Assembly: GCA_943354045.1 (NCBI GenBank)
Contig: CALRBF010000001.1
Location: 310,001-374,000 of the forward strand
DNA length: 64,000 nt
Reading direction: 5' to 3'
Source of the DNA: Parcubacteria group bacterium
Lineage (GTDB): Bacteria > Patescibacteria > Paceibacteria > SW-4-49-11
Position numbers and translations under genes: made by a program. Position 1 is the first letter of the stretch, and every line of letters begins with the position of its first letter. This document shows, piece after piece, positions 15,564-23,015 of this stretch. A model generated the notes under the pieces. That model was not told the origin of the DNA. It was given only the letters and a program-made list of their open reading frames with translations, and made no database searches.

Positions 15564-16364
15564 ATGACACAATCCCAAATTATATCCCTCTTAAAAGAAT
15601 ATCAGATAAAACCCCTAGAGTCTTTATCTCAGAATTTTTTTATTGAAAAAGATTTACTTATCAAAATTATTAATAAAATTAATATAAGCCCCGATTCTAC
15701 TTTATTAGAAATAGGGCCAGGACTTGGATCACTCACCGAATTATTGATACAGCAGGGTGTTCCTGTCATCGCAGTGGAACTTGATAAAACCTTTGCCTCT
15801 ATACTCCCGAACATACTCGGGAATCCAGATAATCTCACCGTATATCATCAGGATATACTCAAATCCCAAGAGCTAATAGACACTATACAGACCCCCTATA
15901 CCGTAATCGCCAATATACCCTATCATATTACAGGAGCTATAATCAGACTATTAGTAGATAAAGATAATCCAGCCGAGAGTATTAATCTCCTTATCCAAAA
16001 AGAGGTAGCTAATAATCTCTTATCTCATGAGAAATCCTTATTCCAACTCAGTGTCAATATATATGCCGATGTCAAACTCTTATCCCACATCGCTAAGGAA
16101 TGTTTTTACCCCAAGCCCAAAGTAGATTCAAGCTTTATACAACTAATTCCCCATAATCGCTATGCCGAGCATAATCGAGAAGAAATAATACAACTCGCCA
16201 AACTCGCCTTCCAACAAAAGCGCAAAAAAATATCCTCCTCCCTCAAACCCAAACTCACCAAAACAATAGGGGAGTATACCCAAAATATCCAAAACCTCCT
16301 CTCTCTACGACCCGAGAATCTCACAATAGATAATTGGATAGAGCTATATCAGGGATTAAAGTAA
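15564..16364 (+). CDS. rsmA: 16S rRNA dimethyladenosine transferase RsmA/KsgA
   Basis: RsmA dimethylates two adjacent adenines near the 3' end of 16S rRNA, using S-adenosylmethionine. The 266-aa protein shows QNFFIEKDLL at the N terminus, the SAM motif LEIGPGLGSLTELL, the acidic VELDK, the catalytic NIPYHITG and FYPKPKVDSSF. The C-terminal domain ends ENLTIDNWIELYQGLK. A diverged copy of the last ~17 codons occurs at 17687-17741, beyond two small genes and an ncRNA. Confidence 0.95.
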   Translation: MTQSQIISLLKEYQIKPLESLSQNFFIEKDLLIKIINKINISPDSTLLEIGPGLGSLTELLIQQGVPVIAVELDKTFASILPNILGNPDNLTVYHQDILKSQELIDTIQTPYTVIANIPYHITGAIIRLLVDKDNPAESINLLIQKEVANNLLSHEKSLFQLSVNIYADVKLLSHIAKECFYPKPKVDSSFIQLIPHNRYAEHNREEIIQLAKLAFQQKRKKISSSLKPKLTKTIGEYTQNIQNLLSLRPENLTIDNWIELYQGLK

Positions 16365-16397
16365 AAAAAGACCCCGCGCGCAGTGCGAACGGGGCTT
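16363..16397 (-). terminator. Terminator between rsmA and the 80-aa gene
   Basis: CCCCG and CGGGG arms close a GC-rich loop; on the minus strand a seven-T run follows. Plus-strand termination of rsmA is possible but weaker. Confidence 0.7.
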
Positions 16398-16426
16398 TGT
16401 GAGGTTGAACTAAATAGCATTGGTGT

Positions 16427-16669
16427 TTACTTATTATTCCACCTCCCCCTAATACCTTGTTCAAATCCCTCTCCTTGAATAATAAGAATTGGGTAGATGA
16501 ACATATCTATCATCCTTGTTTGAATCGGGTATTTTGCTGGCACACCTTCATTTGAACTTGGAAAGCGTGGAGTTCTACCCTCCTGTACACCTAGTGAAAA
16601 ATTCCATCCTAGGAATATATAAAGACCAAGTAAGCCCAAGATTTTTTTACCTGACTTTTTCGTGACCAT
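16427..16669 (-). CDS. Small protein of a single-gene unit (80 aa)
   Basis: This unrecognised 80-aa product has a basic start (MVTKKSGKK) and a hydrophobic segment ILGLLGLYIFLGWNFSLG, so it is either membrane-inserted or a short secreted peptide. Promoter 16702-16730 and terminator 16363-16397 delimit a one-gene unit. It lies in the segment bounded by the two copies of the rsmA tail. Confidence 0.55.
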   Translation of the reverse strand: MVTKKSGKKILGLLGLYIFLGWNFSLGVQEGRTPRFPSSNEGVPAKYPIQTRMIDMFIYPILIIQGEGFEQGIRGRWNNK

Positions 16670-16701
16670 GAATGAGCTCCATAAAATAGATTATGAAAAC
16701 A

Positions 16702-16730
16702 AATATACCACATTTTCCTCATTTTGTCAA
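16702..16730 (-). promoter_or_regulatory. Small-gene-type promoter
   Basis: TTGACA, a 17-bp spacer (AAATGAGGAAAATGTGG) and TATATT. The spacer is identical to that at 17302 except for its final base. Confidence 0.85.
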
Positions 16731-16833
16731 TAGATATTGTCTTTATTTATTGTGTTTTCGTATATATTTTTTCTCTTAATAACAAATATCTCGTCAATTT
16801 ATATGTTTTATATCTGTGTCAAAGATTAAAATA

Positions 16834-16870
16834 AAAGAAAAAGCCCCCGTTCGCAACTGCGTTCGGGGGT
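16834..16870 (-). terminator. Terminator of the 123-aa small gene
   Basis: On the minus strand, CCCCCGAACGC pairs with GCGAACGGGGG and is followed by CTTTTTCTTT. Confidence 0.85.
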
Positions 16871-16897
16871 GGTAGTGAATTTTTTAGAGAAGGCGAG

Positions 16898-17269
16898 TCA
16901 GCTAAGACTACCGTTCCCCCAGATGTAAGCGTCGAGTAGACTTGTCGCCTCCGGCTTCGGACCAAGCACTTGAACACCTGGCGAGGGCTCCCTAAGCAGA
17001 CGGTTGCGCTCCCTGTACCAGGACCATTTCGCAACCCCTCTTGTAGGGAACCACCGTACTGAGTAACCACAGGGGTAGGCAAACCCCGGAATGTCGCCAA
17101 CTTCGGTGAGATGACATATAGCACTAGCACCAAAGGATTCGACTGTTTCTCTCAACTTTCTAGGGAGAGTTTGAAGAAAAACTTCAATAGCCTTTGCCTC
17201 TTGATCCCAACGTTCGTGCATTTCGCACCTTTGGGCTGAGGCCCAAAGGTCTTGGTGAGTAATGGTCAT
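16898..17269 (-). CDS. Small protein of a single-gene unit (123 aa)
   Basis: The product is an unrecognised 123-aa soluble protein starting MTITHQDLWASAQRCEMHER. It is rich in Trp, Arg and Pro toward the C terminus (YSVRWFPTRGVAKWSWYRER). GC content is well above the surrounding genes and codon choice (for example CTC, CGC, GGC) differs from the AT-rich core genes, which suggests transfer. It has its own promoter (17302-17330) and terminator (16834-16870). Confidence 0.65.
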   Translation of the reverse strand: MTITHQDLWASAQRCEMHERWDQEAKAIEVFLQTLPRKLRETVESFGASAICHLTEVGDIPGFAYPCGYSVRWFPTRGVAKWSWYRERNRLLREPSPGVQVLGPKPEATSLLDAYIWGNGSLS

Positions 17270-17301
17270 AGGTCTTGGAGATGAAAAACTTTACAAGAAT
17301 A

Positions 17302-17330
17302 AATATATCACATTTTCCTCATTTTGTCAA
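17302..17330 (-). promoter_or_regulatory. Small-gene-type promoter
   Basis: TTGACA, a 17-bp spacer nearly identical to that at 16702, and TATATT. Confidence 0.85.
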
Positions 17331-17413
17331 TAAATATTATCTTTATTTTAAAACATTATTAAATAAGTATTACTGTACAACATAATAACACTTTATATTA
17401 ACAACAAGGTATA

Positions 17414-17442
17414 TTGACAAATAGTTAATTATATGTTATAGT
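17414..17442 (+). promoter_or_regulatory. Promoter of the ncRNA candidate
   Basis: TTGACA (17414-17419), a 17-bp spacer and TATAGT (17437-17442), with the expected start near G17450. Confidence 0.85.
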
Positions 17443-17449
17443 ATTCATC

Positions 17450-17660
17450 GAGTGGAGAGTTAGAGTCTTCAAGCAAAAACGCCTCAGTGGTAACCCACAA
17501 GGATTACCATCTAACAGCCGCACTTCCGGCAGAGGTGACTCGACTACGAGCAGGGGCTGGAGTAAATCCGGTAGAAGAGAACTGCAGCTCTACTTCTAAA
17601 AAACCTCTGATCGACCCACTCCCCGCCACGCTACGAAGCTTGGCGGGCTATTTTTTTTTT
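17450..17660 (+). ncRNA. Structured non-coding RNA candidate (about 200 nt)
   Basis: A consensus promoter is followed after about 7 bp by a GC-richer segment that ends in a strong terminator: CCCGCCA/TGGCGGG (17622-17647) plus ten T residues. The ends pair: GAGTGG (17450-17455) with CCACTC (17616-17621). Inside are TGGTAA/TTACCA, GCCG/CGGC (17517-17530), CTCG/CGAG (17539-17550), CTGGA/TCCGG (17557-17571) and a longer arm TAGAAGAG/CTC..TTCTA (17572-17598). The frame across it is not gene-like. It is not a recognisable tmRNA, SRP or RNase P RNA. A HEARO/omega-RNA-like identity crossed my mind, but I cannot confirm it and no IscB/TnpB gene is nearby. Confidence 0.65.
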
Positions 17661-17686
17661 ACAGACAACTTCTGTATATATAACTT

Positions 17687-17741
17687 AAGTCCCGAAAATC
17701 TGACTATAGATAATTGGATAGAGTTGTATCAGGAGTTATAA
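17687..17741 (+). pseudogene. Displaced copy of the rsmA 3' end
   Basis: This encodes ENLTIDNWIELYQEL and a stop, matching the rsmA C terminus (ENLTIDNWIELYQGLK) with mostly synonymous differences. There is no similarity upstream of this point. It marks the right edge of the segment inserted after rsmA. Confidence 0.8.
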
Positions 17742-17760
17742 ATTATAAATTTTGTATTAT

Positions 17761-17865
17761 TTTTGTCTCCCTTCGGAGGGAGTACCCGTAGGGGGAGGGT
17801 GGATAAAATATATTACTAAATTTTATTCAAAAACTAGAATATAACTTTAACAACTATCCACCTCC
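17761..17865 (+). repeat. Family B repeat, inverted copy of 11048-11153
   Basis: TCTCCCTTCGGAGGGAG, then GGGAGGGTGGA, an AT-rich centre and TCCACCTCC. It is nearly identical to the reverse complement of 11048-11153. Confidence 0.85.
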
Positions 17866-17890
17866 GCCGTCGCAAATGGGATTTGCTCCT

Positions 17891-17958
17891 GTGAAACCTC
17901 ACAGGTTTGGCCAACCTTCCTCCACGGGAAAACTCCCGTTTTCCCAACCCCTTTCCCG
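17891..17958 (+). mobile_element. Double-hairpin element core (copy 3)
   Basis: AAACCT-CAC-AGGTTT (17894-17908) and GGGAAAAC-TCCC-GTTTTCCC (17926-17945) are separated by CCAACCTTCCTCCAC and followed by AACCCCTTTCCC. Loops CAC and TCCC and the linkers match the tRNA-associated copies at 4089 and 7065, while stem pairs differ and stay complementary. No tRNA or obvious direct repeat flanks this copy. Confidence 0.6.
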
Positions 17959-17959
17959 T

Positions 17960-17995
17960 GCCACCCCCTCCTAAATAAATATAGGAGGGACTTAC
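17960..17995. repeat. Intergenic palindromic repeat, family A fragment
   Basis: CCCCCTCCTAAATA and TATAGGAGGGACTTA form a hairpin directly abutting the double-hairpin element. Confidence 0.6.
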
Positions 17996-18110
17996 CCCCC
18001 CACTCGTCTACCGTAGGTAGACGAGTGGACAGTAAAGGACATCCACCCCGTCAGACAAGCCTGCCACCCCTCAAGAGGGGAATTCAACTCAATCACCTTC
18101 AAACCAAAAG

Positions 18111-18143
18111 ACCGGGCGACTGCAAGGTCGCCCCTACGAAAAT
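18111..18143. repeat. Short family A-related hairpin
   Basis: GGGCGACTGCAAGGTCGCCC followed by CTACGAAAA, a block also found near 40834 and 54132. Confidence 0.6.
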
Positions 18144-18159
18144 GTGAAACTTTTTCAGA

Positions 18160-18195
18160 AAAAACTAAAAACCTCATCAGACGAGAGATGAGGTT
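18160..18195 (-). terminator. Terminator of the 81-aa small gene
   Basis: On the minus strand, AACCTCATC pairs with GATGAGGTT and is followed by TTTAGTTTTT. Confidence 0.8.
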
Positions 18196-18223
18196 AGGGG
18201 GGGGGTAATGCAAATAGGCTGGG

Positions 18224-18469
18224 CTATAAAGGCCCTATATAGATCTTATCATTTTTACAAAAATAATAAAATCTTAAGTTATTCTCCTTACACATATGAA
18301 TCACATCTTCTTCAAACAGATTTGGATTGAATAGGCCTTTATATTTTGATTTAGCTTGATTTAGGGGGAAAGTATAATTAAGACCGGCTTTTATATGCTT
18401 TAATACCTTGATTAATAAGTCATGGTACCAAATCTGAAAAGGAGTCGAACTTGATGTCAGTTTTTGCAT
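18224..18469 (-). CDS. Small protein of a single-gene unit (81 aa)
   Basis: This unrecognised 81-aa soluble basic protein starts MQKLTSSSTPFQIWYHDLL and ends FYYFCKNDKIYIGPL. There is no membrane segment. It has its own promoter (18497-18525) and terminator (18160-18195) and is transcribed divergently from the TraC-like/VirB4 operon. Confidence 0.6.
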   Translation of the reverse strand: MQKLTSSSTPFQIWYHDLLIKVLKHIKAGLNYTFPLNQAKSKYKGLFNPNLFEEDVIHMCKENNLRFYYFCKNDKIYIGPL

Positions 18470-18496
18470 GGGTTAATAGAGGTAGCCACAAAATAA

Positions 18497-18525
18497 TATA
18501 TATCATATTGAAGTTTATAGGTCAA
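18497..18525 (-). promoter_or_regulatory. Small-gene-type promoter
   Basis: TTGACC, a 17-bp spacer and TATATA on the minus strand. Confidence 0.7.
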
Positions 18526-18574
18526 GAATAAATTTTACTCTTACAAAAAATATATTTTATGTTATACTTTCTAT

Positions 18575-19252
18575 ATGGCTAATAAAAAATCAAATATCAA
18601 AAACTCGCCGGAGACTAGTACGCAAAAGTACTTATCTATCGACACTATTCAAGACAGTGTGGTAATTCTCAAAGATGGGGGATTGAGGGCTGTTTTGATG
18701 ACGTCTTCCATTAATTTTGATCTTAAATCTTCTGATGAGCAGGATGCTATTATTTACGCCTATCAGAATTTTATTAATTCTCTTGACTTTCCTCTTCAAA
18801 TACAGGTGAGCTCTAGGGTTTTGAACATTAACGGTTATATCAATTATCTTTCTGAATTCCAACAAACTCAGCAAAATGATTTGTTACGTCTTCAAATTGG
18901 AGAATATTCTCAATTTATTCAAGAATTAGTGGCGGACGCCAATATTGTAAATAAAACCTTTTATGTAATAATTCCTTTTGATCCTGTTGAGACAAAAGAG
19001 GGTCTTTTTGATAAGCTTAGCAATGCGCTTAATCCCAAAATTGCAGTCCGCTATAAAAAAGAAGAGTTTGAAAAGTACAAAACTCAGCTTTGGCAAAGAG
19101 TAAATGGGGTTATGTATGGACTTAAAAGAGCCGGAATCTATATGACTCCTCTTAATACGCAAGAATTAATTGAATTATATTATTCTTTTTATAATCCTGA
19201 TTCCAGACCCACCGAGTCCCTTCATGATTTGGCTGAATTAGATATTACCTAA
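18575..19252 (+). CDS. TraC-like protein (VirB4 N-terminal-domain-like)
   Basis: This 225-aa soluble protein resembles the N-terminal domain of conjugative VirB4/TraC ATPases. It has VVILKDGGLRAVLMTSSINF, a stretch with LDFPLQIQVSSRVLNINGYI, and NKTFYVIIPFDPVE. It has no Walker motifs. The next gene, 4 bp downstream, encodes the ATPase, so the two probably form one split assembly factor. In Patescibacteria this pair is often tied to type IV pilus or secretion-like envelope machinery. No relaxase or coupling protein is nearby, so conjugation is not indicated. Confidence 0.75.
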   Translation: MANKKSNIKNSPETSTQKYLSIDTIQDSVVILKDGGLRAVLMTSSINFDLKSSDEQDAIIYAYQNFINSLDFPLQIQVSSRVLNINGYINYLSEFQQTQQNDLLRLQIGEYSQFIQELVADANIVNKTFYVIIPFDPVETKEGLFDKLSNALNPKIAVRYKKEEFEKYKTQLWQRVNGVMYGLKRAGIYMTPLNTQELIELYYSFYNPDSRPTESLHDLAELDIT

Positions 19253-19256
19253 TACT

Positions 19257-21086
19257 ATGGCAAAGAAACAAGCACAAACTACTCCAGAAATTGCGGATTT
19301 CCTCAAAGGGCAAAATACTCTTCGGGATCTTTTGGCACCTGCGAGTATTCTGGTAGATCCCAAATATATTCAAATTGGATCTCAATTTGCTCGTACTATT
19401 TTTGTGATGACATATCCTCGATTCCTCGTCACAGGATGGTTTAGCCCACTTATTACTCTTGATTATGTCTTGGATATTTCTATGTTTCTCTATCCTATGG
19501 ATAGTGGGGTTATATTAAAGAATCTGAGAACTCAAGTAACCCGTTTTCAAGCTCAAATTAGTATTGCACAAGAAAAAGGTCTCGTACGAGATCCTATGGT
19601 GGAAACCGCTTATCAGGATGCGGAGAATCTCAGAGACCAATTACAACAAGGTACTGAGAGGTTTTTCCGCTTCGGGCTCTATATTACCGTTTATGCAGAT
19701 AGTCTTCCTCAATTAGAGAAGAATATTTCTCAAATAGATAGTATGCTTCAAACCAAAATGGTATATTCTAAACCTTGTTTATTCCAAACTGAACAGGGTT
19801 TCCAATCTACCATTCCTCTTCTCAAAGATGATTTAGCTATTGCCAATAATCTTAATACTTCACCACTATCTACTACATTTCCATTTATTTCTGCGAGTAT
19901 TTCCTCTAATAAAGGGATTTTGTATGGAATTAATCGCCATAATAATAGCCTTATTCTCTTTGATAGATTTTCTATGGAAAATGCCAATGAGGTTATTTTT
20001 GCCAAATCAGGAGCGGGGAAAAGTTATCTTGCTAAGCTTGAAATCTTGAGGCATCTGATGCTCAATATTGATGTTCTGGTTATTGATCCCGAAAATGAAT
20101 ATTCTTATCTTACTGAGGCAGTTGGTGGGACATTTATCAAAATATCCCTCAATTCTAATCAACATATTAATCCTTTTGATTTACCAACTCCTCGTGATGA
20201 TGAGAATCCTGCCGATTTACTCAAATCGAATATTGCAGACCTCTTAAGTATGCTCAAATTAATGCTTGAGGGGAGAAATGAGGAGGACAAATTCCACGCT
20301 GAAGAAGAGGCTATATTAGACCGAGCTCTTTATGAGACATATGCCAGCAAAGATATTAGCATTGAATCTCCTAATTATGAGAATAAAGAAATTCCAACTC
20401 TTTCTGATTTAGAAAATATTCTCAATAATATGGAGGGAGGAGAAAGCCTTGCTATTCGATTATCCAAATATACTACCGGGAGTTTTAGCGGATTTATCAA
20501 TGAGCCTACCAATATTAATTTTGCTAATCAGCTCGTAGTATTCAATACTCGAGATATGGAGGACGAATTACAGCCATTAGCTATGTTTATCGTAACTCAA
20601 TATATTTGGAAAGAGGTAAGAAGAACTCTCAAAAAGCGTATTCTGGTGGTAGATGAAGCTTGGGTGATGATGAAGGATAAATCAGTAGCCTCCTTTCTCT
20701 TTTCACTCGCGAAAAGAGCTCGCAAATATTATCTTGGACTTACCACTATTACTCAGGATATTGCGGATTTCCTGGCATCAGAATATGGAAAAGCAATTTT
20801 GACCAACTCTTCTATACAAATTCTCCTCAAACAATCTCCTGCCTCTATAGATATTATTAAAGATACTTTTTATCTTACTGAAGAGGAAAAATTCCTTCTT
20901 CTCGAGTCAGATGTGGGAGAAGGAATATTCTTTGCAGGACTAAAGCATGCTGCTATCAAAGTAGTAGCCTCATATGGAGAAGATCAGATAATTACCTCGG
21001 ATCCGGAACAATTACTCAAAATCCAGGCTGCCAAAGCGCAAATCACTGAGGAAGGAAATTCAGACCCATTCTCATTAAACTTATAA
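19257..21086 (+). CDS. VirB4-like type IV secretion ATPase
   Basis: This 609-aa hexameric-type ATPase belongs to the VirB4/TraU/HerA group. Walker A is AKSGAGKSYLAK (about residues 249-260), then VIDPENEYSYL, HINPFDLP and Walker B RILVVDEAWVMM, followed by GLTTITQDIADFL. The N terminus has PRFLVTGWFSPL and a helix-rich stretch typical of this family. A paired TraC-like gene precedes it and a membrane-anchored beta-propeller follows after 6 bp, all on one strand with no terminator between, so they are likely one operon. Confidence 0.92.
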   Translation: MAKKQAQTTPEIADFLKGQNTLRDLLAPASILVDPKYIQIGSQFARTIFVMTYPRFLVTGWFSPLITLDYVLDISMFLYPMDSGVILKNLRTQVTRFQAQISIAQEKGLVRDPMVETAYQDAENLRDQLQQGTERFFRFGLYITVYADSLPQLEKNISQIDSMLQTKMVYSKPCLFQTEQGFQSTIPLLKDDLAIANNLNTSPLSTTFPFISASISSNKGILYGINRHNNSLILFDRFSMENANEVIFAKSGAGKSYLAKLEILRHLMLNIDVLVIDPENEYSYLTEAVGGTFIKISLNSNQHINPFDLPTPRDDENPADLLKSNIADLLSMLKLMLEGRNEEDKFHAEEEAILDRALYETYASKDISIESPNYENKEIPTLSDLENILNNMEGGESLAIRLSKYTTGSFSGFINEPTNINFANQLVVFNTRDMEDELQPLAMFIVTQYIWKEVRRTLKKRILVVDEAWVMMKDKSVASFLFSLAKRARKYYLGLTTITQDIADFLASEYGKAILTNSSIQILLKQSPASIDIIKDTFYLTEEEKFLLLESDVGEGIFFAGLKHAAIKVVASYGEDQIITSDPEQLLKIQAAKAQITEEGNSDPFSLNL

Positions 21087-21092
21087 AACAAT

Positions 21093-22214
21093 ATGGAATT
21101 CTTCAAAAACAAAATAGTACTTATAATCACTATTGGGGTTATACCACTTATTATTATCGGTATACTTATTTTTGGATATATTGGTAATCGTAATACCGAA
21201 AAAGCAACTGATACCACTAAGACTGAAGAGAAACAAGCAGATACTACTCGTCCTGCTACCAAAGTTTCAGATAAAGCCGTTGTGAATGCTACTATTGATG
21301 CCAGTAATAGTATAAAATATTATTCTCTTGATAAAGGACAAACTTTTCAAATTCCTGCCAGTGGAGGGGATGCCAAAATATTAGATGAGACTAGTTTAGC
21401 TGGTATAACTTCGGTAGAGTGGGCACCCACAGCCCCCTATGTATTAACCCAAATCAAAGATAGGGTATATACCTTTAATTATAGTACTCGCAAATCTTTT
21501 GCATTTCCTATTGATGTGATATCAGGGCAATTCTTATCAGATAATCGAGTATTCTATACCTTTAAAAATAATGCTGTGGGAGGAGATGCTGCTGTTGACC
21601 TCTCAGTCAGTAATCCAGATGGATCAGATTGGAAAAAAATCATTACTCTTACTTCTAGTGCTGTATATCTCAAAGGAGTTCCTTTTCAGAATAGTATAAG
21701 TCAAACTCTTATTCCTAGTAGCTATAGAGCTTCTGCTTTAAGGATTATCGATATCAATACTGGGGAAGCAAAATCTGTATTAGAAGAAAAAAATGGGCTA
21801 AATGTATCTTGGTCTCCAGATGGAGAAAAAGGAATTATATCCTATACCACTGAGCGCGGAGGATCTACTTTAGGGCTTTCTGTAATCAATAAGGCTGGTA
21901 TTGAAGTTGCTAAAATTGAAAATGTAGGCACAATAGCTGAAAAAATTGCTTGGAGCCCAGATAGTAAAACCGCCTATTTTACCAAAGCAGAAGTTGCTAA
22001 TACCAAAATTCTTCCTGATGATTATTATAGTTCTAATCTTGGAGACTTTAATGAAAGTTTATACAAAGTAGATATTGCAACCGCAACCGCCTCACAATTA
22101 TCTACCAATATTGGAAATATTGATTCTAAAGATTTATTCCTCAATGCCGCGGGGACCGAATTATTCTTTACCAATCGTAAAGATAATAATTTGTATAAAG
22201 TATCTTTGAAATAG
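21093..22214 (+). CDS. Membrane-anchored beta-propeller (TolB/PD40-like) protein
   Basis: This 373-aa protein has an N-terminal membrane anchor (IVLIITIGVIPLIIIGILIFGYI), a Thr/Glu-rich linker to about residue 65, and then an extracytoplasmic beta-propeller. PD40/WD40-like blades are visible: SWSPDGEKGIISYT, IAWSPDSKTAYFTK and FLNAAGTELFFTNRKDNNLY. The fold suggests protein or peptidoglycan binding. It is co-oriented with the VirB4 gene and may be an outer component of the same envelope machine; that is inference from operon position. Confidence 0.8.
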   Translation: MEFFKNKIVLIITIGVIPLIIIGILIFGYIGNRNTEKATDTTKTEEKQADTTRPATKVSDKAVVNATIDASNSIKYYSLDKGQTFQIPASGGDAKILDETSLAGITSVEWAPTAPYVLTQIKDRVYTFNYSTRKSFAFPIDVISGQFLSDNRVFYTFKNNAVGGDAAVDLSVSNPDGSDWKKIITLTSSAVYLKGVPFQNSISQTLIPSSYRASALRIIDINTGEAKSVLEEKNGLNVSWSPDGEKGIISYTTERGGSTLGLSVINKAGIEVAKIENVGTIAEKIAWSPDSKTAYFTKAEVANTKILPDDYYSSNLGDFNESLYKVDIATATASQLSTNIGNIDSKDLFLNAAGTELFFTNRKDNNLYKVSLK

Positions 22215-22263
22215 CGAGGAACAGTGTTTTGTCCTCCCTTCTACCTACGGTAGACGAGTGGGG

Positions 22264-22306
22264 GAGCTTTAAGTCCCTCCTATATTTATTTAGGAGGGGG
22301 CGACCT
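22264..22306. repeat. Intergenic palindromic repeat, family A
   Basis: AGCTTTAAGTCCCTCCTATA, an AT-rich loop, TAGGAGGGGGCGACC. Confidence 0.7.
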
Positions 22307-22322
22307 TTTTTTTCTGTAATTT

Positions 22323-22465
22323 TGTCCCCCTTCGGAGGGGGAAGCCTGAAAGGCGGGGGTGGATTGGATATTATATTTAATTTTAGAGTATCAATTTAAC
22401 AACTATCCACCTCCGGCACTTCGTGCCACCTCCTCCATTTATCTGCCGTAGGTAGAAAGGAGGAC
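22323..22465. repeat. Intergenic repeat, family B
   Basis: GTCCCCCTTCGGAGGGGG and GGGGGTGGA on the left, TCCACCTCC plus GGCACTTCGTGCC and AGGAGGAC on the right. The AT-rich centre partly matches 17761 (TTTAACAACTATCCACCTCC). The gap 22215-22541 holds only these repeats. Confidence 0.7.
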
Positions 22466-22541
22466 AGCTTGATTAATTTTCCGTAACTGAGGGTTTGCCC
22501 CTTCATAATCTAAATAAGATAAAATATATTGTCTACAGCTA

Positions 22542-22570
22542 TTGATATTTTGTAATTTTTGTAGTATAGT
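22542..22570 (+). promoter_or_regulatory. Small-gene-type promoter
   Basis: TTGATA, a 17-bp spacer ending in TGTAG, and TATAGT. Confidence 0.75.
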
Positions 22571-22594
22571 CTTTTCGTACCCTGCTCACAGCAC

Positions 22595-22972
22595 ATGGCT
22601 AACCCTATCACCCGTTTTCTGGCCAAAATTTCTGGTAACCAGAGGCGTCAAAGAAAAGTAGCGATAATCCGCTTCCGTGATCATAAAGTCACTGCCAGAC
22701 TGTTGGCAATTGCCCTAGAAAGAGGTATGCAGCTTATTCCAAATTTTCTAGAAAATACAGCTTATATCGATTATTTAACTTTGACTTTTAAAGACAACAC
22801 TACTCTCAGTGTCTTTCTCATCCCTGAACTAATAAAGTTTGGTTTTGAGAACCAAGCTGAGGCATTAAAGTCTTTGATTGGTAATTCGCATCTACTATAT
22901 CAAAATGAGTCCAATATGAAAAGGTACATTCAATTGCTTTGGGATCTTTTCCACACCCCAGATCCCGAATGA
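22595..22972 (+). CDS. Small protein of a single-gene unit (125 aa)
   Basis: This unrecognised 125-aa soluble protein starts MANPITRFLAKISGNQRRQRK, with a basic N-terminal 30 residues that could bind nucleic acid. The rest is mixed alpha/beta (YLTLTFKDNTTLSVFLIPEL). It lies 24 bp after the -10 of its own promoter and is followed at once by a strong bidirectional terminator. Confidence 0.65.
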   Translation: MANPITRFLAKISGNQRRQRKVAIIRFRDHKVTARLLAIALERGMQLIPNFLENTAYIDYLTLTFKDNTTLSVFLIPELIKFGFENQAEALKSLIGNSHLLYQNESNMKRYIQLLWDLFHTPDPE

Positions 22973-22987
22973 GCCATAGCTCCCCAC

Positions 22988-23015
22988 AAAAGCCGTAGCA
23001 TTACTACGGCTTTTT
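22988..23015. terminator. Bidirectional terminator
   Basis: AAAAGCCGTAG and CTACGGCTTTTT are perfect complements around a short loop. It serves the 125-aa gene and the convergent glycan gene, whose stop codon lies inside its right arm. Confidence 0.9.

Noticed and set aside
17487..17741. 84-aa plus-strand frame across the ncRNA candidate
   Set aside because: It crosses the terminator hairpin and T tract and ends in the rsmA remnant; its first part follows RNA stems, not codon bias.
17992..18213. 73-aa minus-strand frame
   Set aside because: It spans intergenic palindromes and the terminator of the 81-aa gene.
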